Positions 1 to 11,989 of a stretch of 64,000 nt of DNA are shown here, one piece after another (the stretch's first letter is position 1; the number at the start of each line of letters is the position of its first letter). The notes beneath the pieces were generated by a model. That model was given only the letters and a program-made list of their open reading frames with translations. It ran no database searches and had not been told where the DNA came from. The stretch comes from Eopsaltria australis (Eukaryota; Chordata; Aves; Passeriformes; Petroicidae). The position numbers and the translations under genes are program-made. The stretch covers positions 102,688-166,687 of the forward strand of contig JAVTVJ010000783.1 of assembly GCA_034509425.1 (NCBI GenBank), given 5' to 3'.

Positions 1-272
1 TCGCCCCTCTCCAACCCCAGTCACAGGGAAGGGAATCCGCAAGAACAGGCCACGTAACGAGCTCTGGTTTTTTCTGTGTGAGCATGGAGAGGACATGAGG
101 AAATGGGATGGTGAACCCACCTCTAAGCTGAGCGCCAAGGTCCGAGAACTGAGGGGGAAGAGACTTGTTAAGAAGGTGACTCGTGCCCAAGAAGCACCAC
201 CATATAACGAGTTAGCAGAAAACGATAGAAAAAATGCTTTATTTACTGATGGATCCTGCCGAGTGACAGGAA
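1..272 (+). pseudogene. ERVL-like pol scrap ending at the start of RNase H
   Basis: An open frame on the plus strand (from about position 95) reads into the motif NALFTDGSC, which matches the opening strand of a retroviral RNase H domain and its first catalytic Asp. It then runs without any pol continuation into an LTR at 273. The RNase H remainder, the integrase and the front of the LTR are therefore missing, consistent with a deletion joining mid-pol to the middle of the LTR. The upstream part lies outside the window. Assignment to an ERVL-like element rests on the adjoining LTR, which is shared with the integrase-bearing copy at 41663-43153. Confidence 0.6.
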
Positions 273-723
273 TGTCCCTCTGACATTCCTTCCCCCACTG
301 AAGGGGATGGGGGTGGGCAAGATCCTGGGAGGGGACACAAGCAGGCCAGCTGACCCCAGTCAGCCAAAGCGATATTCCATACCATATGAATACTCAGATA
401 TATAAGGGAAGGAAGAGAGGAGGAGGAGGAGGCATTCCGGACTCGTCCATGTTTGCCTTCCTGAGCAGCCACTATGCGTGCTGAAGCCCTGCTTCCCAGA
501 AAGTGTCCAGACATCGCTGCTGATGGGAAGTAGAGACTGTTTTTCCTCTCTAGCTCTTGCGCGTGCAGATCCCCGCTTGTTTTCTGCTTTCTGCTGTAAT
601 AAACTGCCTTATCTTACCCTGCTAGTTTTCCTCCGTATTACTCTCTTCCCTCTCCCAGTGGGAGAGGGAGTAATAGAGTGACTGAGTGGCCAGCTGGCAC
701 CCAGCCAGGGTCAACCCACGACA
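273..723 (+). mobile_element. 5'-truncated ERVL-like LTR (3' portion)
   Basis: This is the downstream part of an LTR that ends in CACGACA at 723. On the sense strand it has a TATA-like ATATATAAGG near 400 and AATAAA near 598. It is the mirror copy of 41663-42113; the full-length LTR on the right continues to 42221. The missing front is replaced by the pol scrap. Related full copies lie at 8075-8648 and 41663-42221, both on the minus strand. Confidence 0.75.
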
Positions 724-1077
724 CTTATATAACTCAAACCAACTAAAATTTAGGCATCCTGAAGTTATTGTGGTATCTTACCATAAGAAGCAATTTATCT
801 CAAACTAAAAATTACTTTTAATATATATATTTACTATAGTATTTAATTCAAATTATTTGGTTTCTAGTATTATTACCCCACAGAACAGTTGCAAAGATGC
901 ATGCTGCAATGAAGATTGCAATGGCTAGCTAGATAAACGAGTTTTGCCATTGGACAAAACTTCTCTAAAATTACATCCATAGAATTCTGAAAGCTATAAA
1001 GCAGTGTCCATGTGAGTACTCACTAATCTTCATGCCATCTATACACATTTCAGTTCTTCAACGCTGTACAGATGTAC
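724..1077. other. Unique AT-rich stretch in the left arm
   Basis: I see no open frame or repeat of note between the LTR end and the CR1 tail. It is mirrored at 41309-41662. Confidence 0.5.
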
Positions 1078-1654
1078 ACAATCACAGAATCAAAGAATTG
1101 TTTAGGATAGAAAAGACCTGCAAGACCATTGATTCCAACCTTTGACCAAACACCACCATAACAACTGGACCATAGCATAAGGTGCCAAGTCCTGTCATTT
1201 CTTGAGCAACTCCAGGGATGGTGATTCCACCATCTCCCTGGGCACTCCATTCCAAGATTTAACAGTTGTTTCCAATAAGAATTCCCCCTGATGTCCAATA
1301 TGAACCTCTCCTGGTGCAGTTTGACACCGTTTCTTCTTGTCCTGTTCCTGGTTTCCTGGGAGAAGAGACCAACCCCCACCTTGCTACGAGCCCTTTTCAG
1401 GTACTTGTAGTGGGTGATAATGTCACCCTGAGCCTCCTTTTCTCCAGGACAAACAAGCCCAGATCCCTCAGCTGCTCCTCATAGGACTTATTCTCCAGAC
1501 CCTTCATGAGCTCCACTGCCCTTCTCTGGACACTCCAGCACCTCAATGTCTTTCTGTAATGAGGGGCCCAGAACTGGACACAGGACTCAATTTGTGGCCT
1601 CCCTTGTGCTGACTACAAGGAAACAATGACTTCCCTGCTCCAGCTGGCCACAGT
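1078..1654 (-). mobile_element. CR1 LINE, 3' untranslated part
   Basis: On the minus strand this reads as the classic CR1 tail region, with the run 'tcctatgaggagcagctgag' followed by the end 'gattctgtgattgtg'. It is the 3' half of a CR1 that was split by the solo LTR at 1660-2274; the RT part lies at 2280-2794. The element is 5'-truncated, as most CR1 copies are. Confidence 0.85.
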
Positions 1655-1659
1655 ATTTC

Positions 1660-2274
1660 TGTTGCCGTCCGCCTTCTGCCTCGATGGCTTGGAGGTGATC
1701 GCTAATCAGAGGCGGATGCGACGAGGGTCCTCGGTGGCCAGCCTCGTCCCCTGTCGCCGGGAGTCCAGTTTCCCTAGCTCCCTGATCGCACTCCCTTTAG
1801 GCAAACTATCCGCCGCACTGTGGCTAAAGGGGGTTCCCCCAACCCAGGTAATAGAGACACCGAGACCAGCAAGGTAGCAGCACTCTGTGGCACCGGGGTT
1901 GAGAGACCCCGAGCCCCCAGTGACACAGCCGTTTATTGTAAACAATCCACCAATCACCGCGGGGCTCGGGGGAGGAACTAGGGACGAGCATGGGACAGGG
2001 AACCAACCAGGGAGGTAAGAGGGTGGAGAAGGGGTGACAGATAACAGAACGGTACAATGAACAACCGAGTGTAACAGAACTTACTGGAACTCGGGAGTAG
2101 TGAACTAATGATGGGCAGGTGGTGCTAGCCTATCAGTCTAGAGGGTGTAAACTTATCTGAAGCCCATCCTATTCGGGCTAAACCAAGTCTTGCCCCACCT
2201 CAGGGGAATCCTCCTCTTCCCCCCAGGGCTTCCTCATTGGAAAAGTCTCTTGGGCCACCTGCACCACCACCACA
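1660..2274 (-). mobile_element. Solo LTR inserted in CR1
   Basis: On the minus strand this 615-bp sequence starts TGTGGTGG and ends GGCAACA. It is flanked by a 5-bp duplication (GAAAT in sense) of the CR1 target. It carries AATAAACGG for polyadenylation on the minus strand. Both arms of the inverted repeat carry it at the same site, so it entered before the arms were duplicated. There is no internal sequence. It resembles ERVK-type LTRs of about 600 bp, but I cannot name the family. Confidence 0.88.
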
Positions 2275-2279
2275 ATTTC

Positions 2280-2794
2280 TGATACAGGCCAGGATGCCAT
2301 TGGCCTTCTTGGCCACCTGGGCACACTCTGGATCATATTCATCTAGCTGACCAGCACCTCCAGGTCCTTTTCTGCTAAGCCACTTTCCAGCCACTCTTCC
2401 CCCAGCCTGTAGAGCTGCAGGGGGTTGTTGTGACCAATGTGTAGGACTCAACTTTTGGCCTTATTGAACCTCATACAATTGGCCTTGGCCCATTGATCCA
2501 GCCTCTCCAGGTCCCTCTGCAGAGCCTTCCTACCCTTCAGCAGATCAACACTTCCAGCCAACTTAATGTCATCTGCCAATTTCCTGAGGGTGCAATTGAT
2601 CCCCTCTTCTACATCATCAATAAAGATATTAAACAGGACTGGGCCCATTACTGAATCCTGGGAAACACCACTAGTGACTGACCACCAACTTGATGTGTCA
2701 CCTTTCACCATCAGTCTCTAGGTCCTGCCCATCTGGGTGGTTATAACACAACGAAGAGTGCTCCTGTCCAAGCCATGGACTGCCAGCTTTTCTA
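2280..2794 (-). pseudogene. CR1 reverse transcriptase fragment
   Basis: On the minus strand, 2448-2711 is open for 87 codons and contains [19 protein letters not shown], the CR1/non-LTR RT core motif (equivalent of PQGS...LFNIFINDL), followed by the thumb-like [10 protein letters not shown]. The frame is closed on both sides. This is a dead 5'-truncated copy continuous with 1078-1654 apart from the inserted LTR. Confidence 0.88.
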
Positions 2795-4971
2795 GAAAAA
2801 TGGAATATGAGTATTGTTGTTTCAGAACATGATTTATAAAACAATTTTAGCCAGGACACTGCTGCAATTTTGTATGAACTTATAATTTATAATTTTTCCC
2901 TTTTGTGGTCTTTGTGACAGTGATAAGATTAAGTAAATGCAGTGTGGTAGCTGTTGAAATGCTGCATTTTACCACCTCAATTTATATTCATTTGTAACAA
3001 GATACCCTAATCTGGAATCTTAAGGTATATCATTAAGGGATATCATTATTTGAAGGCTACAGAGAAAGAAAATTAAAAGCTTTAAAATTATGTGTAAAAA
3101 TAGAGAATGTTAATGGTTTAAGGTCTAAGTCTCATTGCTTAAGAATAGAAGACATTAAAGTAATTTGTGGACTTTAATCATATTCTCTTTCTCACTGATG
3201 TTATAGCAAAGACTACCCTGATAACAGGCTAATACCAAACAGATTTTTGTTATTAAAAATATTCTTTTTTTCTGTATAAAGATTAAATATAACATTTAAC
3301 ATTTAACATTTAACATTTAACATTTAACATTTAACATTTAACATTTAATATTTATTTCCCTTCTAAAGTATATATGAATAAAACTATTTATGTGAAAAAT
3401 TCAGTTTACCTCAATGAGGAAGACTCACCACTGTAAAGCTGTCTCCTTTTTCCGTGATAGGACACTAACTTTTTGTCAGTGACTAAGATATGTGTGCTGA
3501 ACATATATCAGAGATTTTTCAGAGAACCTTCATAGTCATGCAAAGATTTGGTCGCATCTCACTCCTAACACAGGAGTTTGCGCTAGCTTTCAGGATGACC
3601 ACCAAAAATCAGAATGAGAAACTATGAAACATTTCTCAGGTACTTAACTTTTTAAACATCATACTAACATTCTTATTTTTTTCTCTCTCTTTTTTAAAAA
3701 AATTTATTTCTTAGAAGTAAATAACTGCTCCTGCTGAAAATTCTTGCAAAAATACAAGTCCAGATAAATTTAGCAAATCTTTAGAAATATAAGAATAGAG
3801 TCTTAAAATAGAAAATATAGGGCAACTTATTCTTTTAGTGTCCTTCCCAGTATCACCTACAGTAATGTAAAGGCAAAGTGTGGGCAGTTTAGCAAGCTTT
3901 CCTATTACCCTCATTTTATTTCCTGATTCTTCTATAAAATCTCTTATCGTGAAGTAGACAAACACTACTACTTGTTAGGCTCAAAATTTCCTTTAAATCT
4001 GGAGATTGGCACATTCATGTTACTTAAATAATTGTGCAGTTTTGACAAGTAGTTTAAAATGCATGTTAATCAAATGAGACTTTTTTTCTCAGCTACTTCC
4101 ACTGTGGACATATGGCATGGGAAAAAAAAATGGGGTACTTGTCATAAGGCTGCACCTACTGGTGTTATCTCCTAAGTAACAGAGCCGTAGAATATAGCTT
4201 TTAAAATACTGTGAACTTTCCTTGTTTCTTTTTTTGGACTTGATGATCAGACAGCTGTCACGCTGTATATTTTACTCAGATTAATTTATACCTAAAATTT
4301 GGGTAATAATATACTAAAGACAAGGCCCTGACTTCATTAAAAAGAAAGCAGCTTTGCCTGTAACCTCAGTAGTCTACCTCAAAATTTTATGTTTAATATT
4401 TTGTGAATATCAGTTGTGCATCAGAACACAATCATGTGCTGTACCTCTACTGAGAGCACAGTAATAAAAGACTTTCCTAAAAGGCTTATAATCTAAAGCT
4501 GTCCATTGTACAAGCAACTTTCCAAAAAAAAAGTCAGTTTTAACCAACATGAAACCTCTCATATGTATACCTGGGTTTGCAATGATCTCTATAGAATTTA
4601 ACAAAAAGAACAACAAAATATAAGAGGCAATGCAGCACCAGTATGTATTGGGGACTAAACTTGTTCTGTCAGAAATAAATTTTAATAGATTTAATAGGTC
4701 ATTCCCATTTCTAGGACAACTCAGACTTCTTGTTATGACTGAAAGCAACACAGGATTTTCAGAAGGGCAGATGATATACTTACCTTTTGGAAGGAGCCAA
4801 TACCTTTTCTTTCCTTGACAGAAGAAGAAAAATATGAGTCCTAAGGAATTTATTTGTTTCTTTCAGAACTGTTGTCAGGACTGAGGACATAAAGAGGTAG
4901 CCAAAGTTCTGTGGCTATTGTGAAATACATACATTTTTTGTCTGCAGTTTCAAGGTCCCTAACTTGTAAGT
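2795..4971. other. Single-copy AT-rich DNA of the left arm
   Basis: This stretch is about 2.2 kb with no recognisable gene or element other than the short satellite at 3292-3347. Small open frames on both strands show no family resemblance. It is mirrored at 37415-39591. Confidence 0.6.
3292..3347. repeat. 7-bp tandem repeat, (ACATTTA)x8
   Basis: Eight perfect head-to-tail copies of ACATTTA are present. The mirrored array at 39039-39094 has the same copy number. Such arrays change length quickly, so equal copy number is further evidence that the two arms are very young or recently homogenised. Confidence 0.95.
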
Positions 4972-6598
4972 TGTAGTGGTTCAAGTTTGCCTATTCAAGG
5001 TTCTGGCCAAATGCCAGCACACTTACCCAAATTTACCTGATGTTTGCTGTGAGATGAGGATTAGGAGTAGGCAAAGCAGGCTCAAACTTTATAAAGTATA
5101 AAGAAAACTTTATTAATATACCTAAGACAGAGGGAAACAAAAAACCCAAGAAAAAACCAGGACAAACTCCTCAGACCACCCCTCCTTCCCCCACCTCTCT
5201 ATTTCATTCTCCCTGACAACACACAAAAGACAACACCTCGACCTCCAGTCAGTTTACCATCTCAGAAATAGCTCTCGTTTCAGTTCATTTAGGGAGAGAA
5301 GTCTCTTTTGTTTACACCATGGATTTCCTGTAAGAAAAAATACAGTTTTTATGGGTCTTCTGCCTCACCATCAGCCACCACCCGGAAGAAAGATCGGTTT
5401 AATGGTGGATCCCTCCCACACCAGTAGCCTTCCCACAGCCACTATGGCGGGTTATGAACAGTCCACAGGGTACCTGTTTTAAGGATGCACAGTTCAATTG
5501 CAGCAACAAAGAAAATCCCTTCTTCTGTGCTGAGCAACACAGGTTCTCCTGACAACTCAGTTTCTCTGGCATTCCCCCCGGGACCAGGACTCTGGGTCAC
5601 AGCCTCTCCTCTCTCTTGGTTCAAGTTTCTCATCAGGCTGTACTTTTTCAACACTTACTTGTCTGTACTTAGGTATTTCAGTTCATTGGCTGCAATTAGA
5701 ACCTCACATCCCCCCCTTTGGACTATATCTTCATATATTACAGGGAATTTATTAGCTCAGTCCCCAACCATGGTTTTCTAAAAGAGTTTTCAGCTTCACT
5801 CTCCAAGCATTTCTCATACACCTCCCTCTAGGTATCAGTTCTGCTTTCCTTACTGACTGTAAAGTCGCTATGCTGCATGTCTGCAGATGTCCTCACTCGA
5901 TCTTCTCTTTATGCAGGGAAGGATGGGCGTCTGTAAGTTTAGTCCAGGCATGGATAGAGTTAATCTCTCTCTCTCTCTCTCTCTCTGGCATTGTGATGAT
6001 CACATGCTCCCTGCCGGGCTGTTTGAAAAGGTCCGAGCTGGATGGCAGAAGCTTTCAGAGTCTTTGTGGCCTGGCTCTGCAGAGCTTGCTCGGCCTGGTG
6101 GGGCCATCTGGGCCCGGGGTGACAGGGCAGGGCCTGGCCCGAGCTGGATGGAGTCCGGCCCGGTCCTTGCCTGGCCTGGAGCAGGGGCCTGGCCCTGTCT
6201 CGTGTAGCTGACATGTAGGCTGAACTGTATCTGCTGAAAATTCCAGCCGGTTCTTCCCCCATGCCCGGCTGCAGCAGCACAGCCACCCTAAACCTCCCTT
6301 CGCCGCCCCACCCCCCCCCCTCCTCCCTCCTTTGGAGGGATGGGTGCGCCTTACCCAGGAGAGAGGCACGGAGATGCTCCTCTCTACACAGCAGCAGGTC
6401 AAGAGGAGGAGGCTCAGAGGGCCTCTGCTTATATATGGTTCTTTTCTCGAAGGCGGATCAACTTTTTAATTGGTTCACCTACGCATCAATCCTTAAAACT
6501 ACCTAGCTACTGGCTCCCTCTCTCTGGAAGCAAGTTGTATCACTTCCTGCAGCATAGGTCGCTTCCTAGATTTTGACCCCTCCTGATTAACCCAGGAG
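4972..6598 (-). mobile_element. 1.6-kb solo LTR, left-arm copy
   Basis: In minus-strand sense the family starts TGTCCTGGGTTA and ends ACCACTACA. This copy has an altered 5' tip (CTCTCCTGGG). A TATA box (ATATATAAGC) lies near 6430, a donor-like CTGGGTAAGG-type site near 6345, an acceptor-like TTTCTTACAG near 5325 and AATAAAG near 5110. From 4972 to 6263 it is the exact mirror of 36123-37414. From 6264 onward the two copies are still homologous but clearly diverged. I could not find a clean target duplication. Confidence 0.88.
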
Positions 6599-8045
6599 AG
6601 GAGTGAAGCATATCACTCAGTCTGTCTATAAAATGTAAGCGAATCCATGAAAAAAAACAAAAGCGGTGAGAAAATAATTCACCCTTATTATTTTAATACA
6701 TAATTTAATCACTAATGACTTGTGTATGTGGCTTAGAAAAAGACATTTTATCAATTCCAGTTTGGAGAATTTATTTTTTACTTCTCTTATGCATAGAAAC
6801 CAACTGCTTGGGAAACAAATTTAAATTATCTAGCTAGAAAATTATGACAAATATTCCTCAGATCACTATGGCTATGGTTTCAGTCCACTGTTATAATCTA
6901 TGCCAAGTAGTGCATAGAAAAATATATCCTTAAATGCATGAGCAGTGCAATGCACCTTTACCTAAGCAGTCTTCAAAAAACAGACACATTTGGTGCAGGC
7001 AGTAAAACAGTTTCTTTCAAGCCATTATTGATGGGGCTTGTATTTAATTTGATCAGAACACTTTTTGCATCCACTAAAACATTTTTCCTCCCATTGTGTC
7101 AGCTTGCTTAATAATCAGACCCCAACAAATTTTGCCAGACACAACTTATGCAACAGTTCCTTTTACAAAGGGATATGAATGTGAAGGCTGCTATTACCCC
7201 TTTGCGTTCGTTACCCTTCTGTTGAAAGTGATACCTTTCAGCTCACCAGGAAATGTGTGTTTAGATTTCTCACTATTTTGTAATTAGCTCGTGAGCACAA
7301 GGAGCAGCCTGTGCAGCTGTGCTCAGGTGCCACTACAGAGTGACCTGTACTTCCATTGCCAACCAGAACAATGGGGAGAGAAAACAGATAACAGGCAGAA
7401 TAGTGCAGATAATGGAGGTAAAGAATTGCAGAGCGAATTGATTTTGGAAATGGTAATCTTTTCCCTTGATCCAGCAGCCAAAATATGGCTAAAATTTTTC
7501 ACCACCTTGTCATAAGTTCCATGGAAAGTGATGTCTGAGTTCTCAATACAGAGCATAGTGTGAGCCTTTCCAGATTTCTCTGAAACCAACAGCGACAGTT
7601 TCATTTACACTTATATTGCAGTTATCTCAGTAAAAATATATTTATCGAATAAATATAAGCAATGTTCAAAACTACCGTAGATAATCAATGTAAATATATG
7701 AACTTTTTATTCAAAAGAGGAAAAAAATAGTTGTGGATTCTTCAAAGCATTTTTTGAAACTAAACAACTCTTTAAAATCAAATATATACATTTCTAAAAG
7801 CACTTCAATTTTTCTACTGCTCAGCATCAGTATCTAACACATAGGATAATGATATACCATACTGAATTTGAGTAGGTAATGCTTATAGTAGGCATGGAAC
7901 ATCTGTAGTCATACTTCCCATAAAGTAGCATGAAGCACTTTACTCATACTTTACATTTGAATATGACTGTATGGAATGAACAGCAAAAATAAGTCTGAAG
8001 CCATGATTCAGAAAAGCAAGTGTAATCCTGTACTAATATATGACA
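6599..8045. other. Unique AT-rich DNA
   Basis: I see no gene, element or strong motif in this 1.4 kb. The small open frames on either strand look like chance. Confidence 0.5.
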
Positions 8046-8074
8046 CAGAATCCCAGAATCCCAGAGTGTGTAAG
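8046..8074 (-). mobile_element. CR1-like 3' tail remnant
   Basis: On the minus strand this reads as short reiterated TCTGGGATTCTG units, the typical end of a CR1 LINE. It sits directly beside the LTR at 8075. CR1 RT sequence lies on the other side of that LTR in the same orientation. Confidence 0.55.
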
Positions 8075-8648
8075 TGTCGTGGGTTGACCCCGGCCAGGGG
8101 CCAGGTGCCCACTCAGTCACTCTATCACTCCCCCTCCCACTGGGAGAGGGAAGAGGATAATATTGAAAAAGACTATCAGGGCAAGAAAAGGCAGTTTTAT
8201 TGCAGTGGGGAAAAAAAATAGAACAAGCAAGTTGAAAGTTGCGTGCGCAAGAGCAAGAAGAGAAAACAATCAATCTCTACTTCCCATCAGCAGCGATGTC
8301 CGGACACTTTCTGGGAAGCAGGGCTCCAGAACGCATGGTGGTTGCTCGAGGAGGCAAACATGGACAAGTCCCGAGTGCCTCCCCCTCCTCCTCTCTTCCT
8401 TCCCTTATATATCTGAGCTGATGTCATATGGTATGGAATATCCCTTTGGCTGACTGGGGTCAGCTGGCCTGCTGGTGTCCCCTCCCAGGATCTTGCCCAC
8501 CCCTATCCCCTTCAGTGGGGGAAGGAATGTCAGAGGGACAGCACAGCTTGGCAGTAGCCAAAACACTGCTCTGTAATCAACACCAGCTACCAAAGCAAAG
8601 TACAGCAGTGTAAGGCCTGTGAGCTTTACCCCAGTCAGACCCAATACA
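8075..8648 (-). mobile_element. Solo LTR, ERVL-like family (TGTATTGGG...CACGACA)
   Basis: This is a full-length LTR of 574 bp, homologous to 41663-42221. On the minus strand a TATA-like ATATATAAGG is followed by AATAAAAC. The flanks (GTAAG and CCATC) do not match, so either the target duplication has decayed or the locus was rearranged. It is flanked by CR1 sequence on both sides, which suggests insertion into a CR1. Confidence 0.8.
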
Positions 8649-9205
8649 CCATCTCTCTATTTTGTTGAAGTCTCTCTGCAGGTTCTCTCTGCCTTTGAAG
8701 GAGTCTACAGCTCCTCACGATTTAGTTTCATAAGCAAATTCACTTAGTATCCCTACAAGTCCTTTGTCCAAGTCATTTCTGAAGATGTTGAAGAGCACAG
8801 AGCGGAAGACAGAGCCCTGTGGAACCCCACCAGTGACAGGCTGTCAGTCTGATGTCACCCCATTCACTGTAACCATTTGTGCACAACACGAGTTTCTCAT
8901 CCATCACATGATGTGTTTATCCAGCTGTGTGCTGAAGTGAGACTGACATGCCTTGTTGTTTCAAGGGTAATCCTTGCTCTTCTTCAAAATTTGGGCATCA
9001 CTAGCCAACTTCCAGTCAACGGGGACTTTTCCAGGTTTCCAGGACATTCCAAGTGATTTCCAGATTCCCATTTAAAATCACTGAGAAAGGCCTTGCATTG
9101 ACATTGGCCAACTCTTTGAGTATTCTCACGTCTCTTGTATAATTTGATACAAGAACATCGAGAAGTCTGTTAGTCTGGTGTCTGGCTGTGTGCAAATTGC
9201 TCAAG
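8649..9205 (-). pseudogene. Old CR1 reverse transcriptase remnant
   Basis: The minus strand at about 8806-8835 translates to a GGVPQGSV-like RT motif. Surrounding sequence aligns by eye with CR1 RT (the 'final ... AIFG' style region) but is riddled with stops. It is more diverged than the CR1 at 2280-2794, so it is an older copy. Confidence 0.65.
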
Positions 9206-9639
9206 AAAATGTTCTATATGAAGCTTTAATAATTTCAGCTTATATATTGCATATTTTCAGTCATGCCTTAGGTAATATCTATGATATAATCGCAATGTGA
9301 TGAATACAACTTTGTTTAGCTGACTTCCTGTACACAAATGATTTCTAACTTAATAGGTAAAGATTCAGTTATTAGCAGGAAGTCATATGATGCAGGAGAA
9401 ATGTACCATGTCTGGTCCTACATCTGAGAGTATGGAAGACTAGCATAGAGAAAAAAGGAGAGATTTTACTAACATAGGAGGTGAAAGAAGACAATAAAAT
9501 ACATGGACATGTGCTGAATAATGGGGAGAAGAAAATTCTCATTTATTGTATGAAAAAACATTTCTCTTCTAAACTTGTGCTAAGATACCATTTTGGTATG
9601 TTCCCAAGCGAAGCATGAATTCTCATTAAATTCCCCTTA
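9206..9639. other. Unique DNA
   Basis: I see nothing recognisable in this short AT-rich spacer. Confidence 0.45.
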
Positions 9640-9645
9640 GGGCTT

Positions 9646-10250
9646 TATTAAAAATAAGTGTACCTCGTGGCTTCGCGGCCTCGTGGCCACCTGCTAGATG
9701 GTTGCCTCAGCCACCCGGGCGCCACCAGGGCTAAGGTTTCCCTGCCCACAGCAACGATAATCCAAGTGCTGAGGTGTCGGTGTTCGCAAGCGTGGGTTCT
9801 TGCTACCAGTAGCTGCGAAATCAAGGCAATAAGGAGCGGCGACTGTGCTGGGCAACAGGAACGTTTATTGAACCTCGTCCCAAGCACAATGGCGCTGGAC
9901 AAGGCTGTGCAGGGACGGATAAACAACTCAGGCAACCAATCACGGCAGAGCAAGGGGGAGGAGTTGGGGCGGGGAGAGGACTCACAAACCAACCGGGAAT
10001 AAGGGAGGGAGGGAGAAAGGCTCAGGGACCAATCCGAGATGCACCTGCACAGAGCTTTCCAGAAACAGGGGAGGATACAGAACTTGACAGACAACACAGC
10101 TAACAAATTATCAAACAGAGGCGAAACCTAAACTAAATGGACTAAACCAAGGTCGGGATGGCTCCCGGGGGATTCTTTCCACGAGATGGTTTCACCCACC
10201 ACCCTTCCTTCCGGGAGCCCGGGGCCGACGTTGCCATGACAACTGTAACA
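9646..10250 (-). mobile_element. Solo LTR with 6-bp target duplication GGGCTT
   Basis: The 605-bp GC-richer block is bounded by GGGCTT at 9640-9645 and 10251-10256. On the minus strand it begins TGTTACAG and has AATAAACG near 9862. Its sense 3' end lacks the canonical CA (it reads ...TTTTTAATA), so either the tip has mutated or the right boundary of the duplication is coincidental. The 6-bp duplication and size suit an ERVK-type LTR. Two long open frames on opposite strands inside it are shadows of the GC-rich composition. Confidence 0.75.
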
Positions 10251-10256
10251 GGGCTT

Positions 10257-11989
10257 CATTCACTTTTTTTCAAATTCAAGTGGCATCTCCAGAACAAGTA
10301 TTGAAGTTCATCTAGTTTTCTGAAAAGACCTTTTTATTTTCAGTCTAGCCTGGTTTTGTGCTGCTGAATCATATTCCACCTGAGAGGAACTGTAGCCTCT
10401 TCATCTTCCTCAGCCAAACATTGCACATGGTTTGTTCATAAAACACATCGTATGTTTCCTGCCAAAAAATAAAAAAAACCCTGGAAGATGGTTGGAAGAA
10501 GACTGAGAAAATATGGAATCATATGTCTGAAAAAGATCTCAAGACCTTGATTCATTTCCTGACTCATTCCAGGATCAACTATCATCTCTCATAAACATTT
10601 GTCTAACCTACTGTTACAGAAATGTCTCCTGATAGTGATTTGAAATTTCCCTGAACTCTATTAACAGTTTCTTTTTGGCTTTCACCCCAAATCTGTAATT
10701 TCAGGCTTGGCCACAGATTTTTAAGGTTGAATCTATAGCTGATACTGAAAACATTGCATTAATTTCATTTGTGAAGCTGTCTTGTAAACATTATAATACT
10801 GCTTTAGTATAAAAATATCAGAGAATGTATGAGGGAGGGGTCAGTCCATCCTACTCCTCTTCATATAATCTTTCCTAACCAGTTTTTACTGGCTAATGTT
10901 AGATGCAAAAGGAATGGTAAGTTATCTGGACCTTTGGACCAAGTAAAGATAGTTTTAGCACCACCCCTTTCAGTCCTCTGTAGGCTTTTCCTTGTCTTTC
11001 CCCTAGATGAGACTGTTTTCAAATTTCCCACAGTCAGTTATTTTTTTCTTGACATCTCATCATTCTCATTTCTTATTTATTTAGTATTTTGAAAGTTGGA
11101 CTGTGCTTTCAAATTGTTGAATTTTTGTTCTCTGATTTGCTTGCAATGCATTCTATACTAACTGATGAAAATCTGTTGGTCAAAATTTGTTAATAATAAT
11201 GATACTGGTCCGAGACAAATATCTGTGGTCATCATCAGATAACTGACTCCAATTTCATAATGAACTGAAAAAATAATTATTTTACTATGCATCAAAATAC
11301 TCCTTTTCAAACCAGTTTTCCATCCAGCTCAATGTTTTCTTATGAAATCATCATGTAAAATAAAAATAGAAATTTATGTATGCATATATTACTTTTTATG
11401 TATTACATATACTTCTTCCACTTTTCATCAAAGATTGTTTTTCTGTCACAGAGGGAATGAAATTGTTCTGTACTGGTTTATTCTTATCGTAAGCCAAAAT
11501 TATATGAGTTATTTCATTGCCCCTGGCCACTAGAACTTAGATTCTGCATACCTATCTGAGGAGAGGCTTTTGTTCAGATCTCTACAAAGCTTCAGTAATT
11601 ACTCCAACCTAATTTTCATTAATTTTATGGTTTTTTGTTTTGTTTAAATACTTGAGCTTAACAGTTAGAGAAATAGCTGATACTACTCATTTTTCTTTTG
11701 CTGCCTTAATGTGAGACCTCAGCAGTTTCTGACTAGAAAAAGTCAGTCTTTAAATACTATAGAGGAAATAACTTGTTTTTTTCCCTAATTTTCCTCTGTA
11801 CATATGTTTCCTACTTGAAATCTGTCTTGTTCAACTTCTGTTTTCTGAACACTGAGGGGATGTAGATATGAGCTTGTCGTGGAGTAACCGTAATCAAAAA
11901 CTCCCAGTACAGAAGAAAGGAGGTGGAGCCGGAAATGAGGTACCCAAAAGGAGGTATTACAATTTCTGCCTCCAGAACTCATAAAACTA
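10257..11989. other. Unique AT-rich DNA
   Basis: I see no recognisable gene or repeat. The short open frames at 10829-11092 and 11342-11533 have no family features. Confidence 0.5.

Larger units (their letters stand above)
273..6263. repeat. Left arm of a ~6-kb inverted repeat
   Basis: Each position x here pairs with 42386-x on the opposite strand, and this sum is constant across the whole arm, so there are no indels I can detect. Open frames translated from both arms are identical apart from one substitution near 1985. The arm contains an LTR end, CR1, a nested solo LTR, a 7-bp satellite, single-copy DNA and most of a 1.6-kb LTR. Identity falls off at 6264 inside the LTR and at 272 inside the ERVL-like LTR. 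Confidence 0.93.

Noticed and set aside
5442..5654. A ~70-codon frame (MLKKYSL...) that recurs at 18806, 24098, 33114, 36732 and 55399, always in LTR sense
   Set aside because: Recurrence follows from LTR homology, the antisense strand also has a recurring long frame, and it lies in the predicted intron. I see no domain or codon evidence for a protein.
5960..6286. Proline/alanine/glutamine-rich frames of 100-140 codons on both strands in every 1.6-kb LTR
   Set aside because: GC-rich LTR sequence keeps several frames open at once. Frames differ between copies and shift freely.
6599..6604. CACTCC beside both the left-arm and right-arm 1.6-kb LTR starts, as if a shared flank
   Set aside because: Only about six bases agree and the sequence beyond is unrelated, so chance is as likely as shared descent.
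9648..10106. A 152-codon frame overlapping a 114-codon frame on the other strand
   Set aside because: Both lie within the solo LTR at 9646-10250 and match no coding family.
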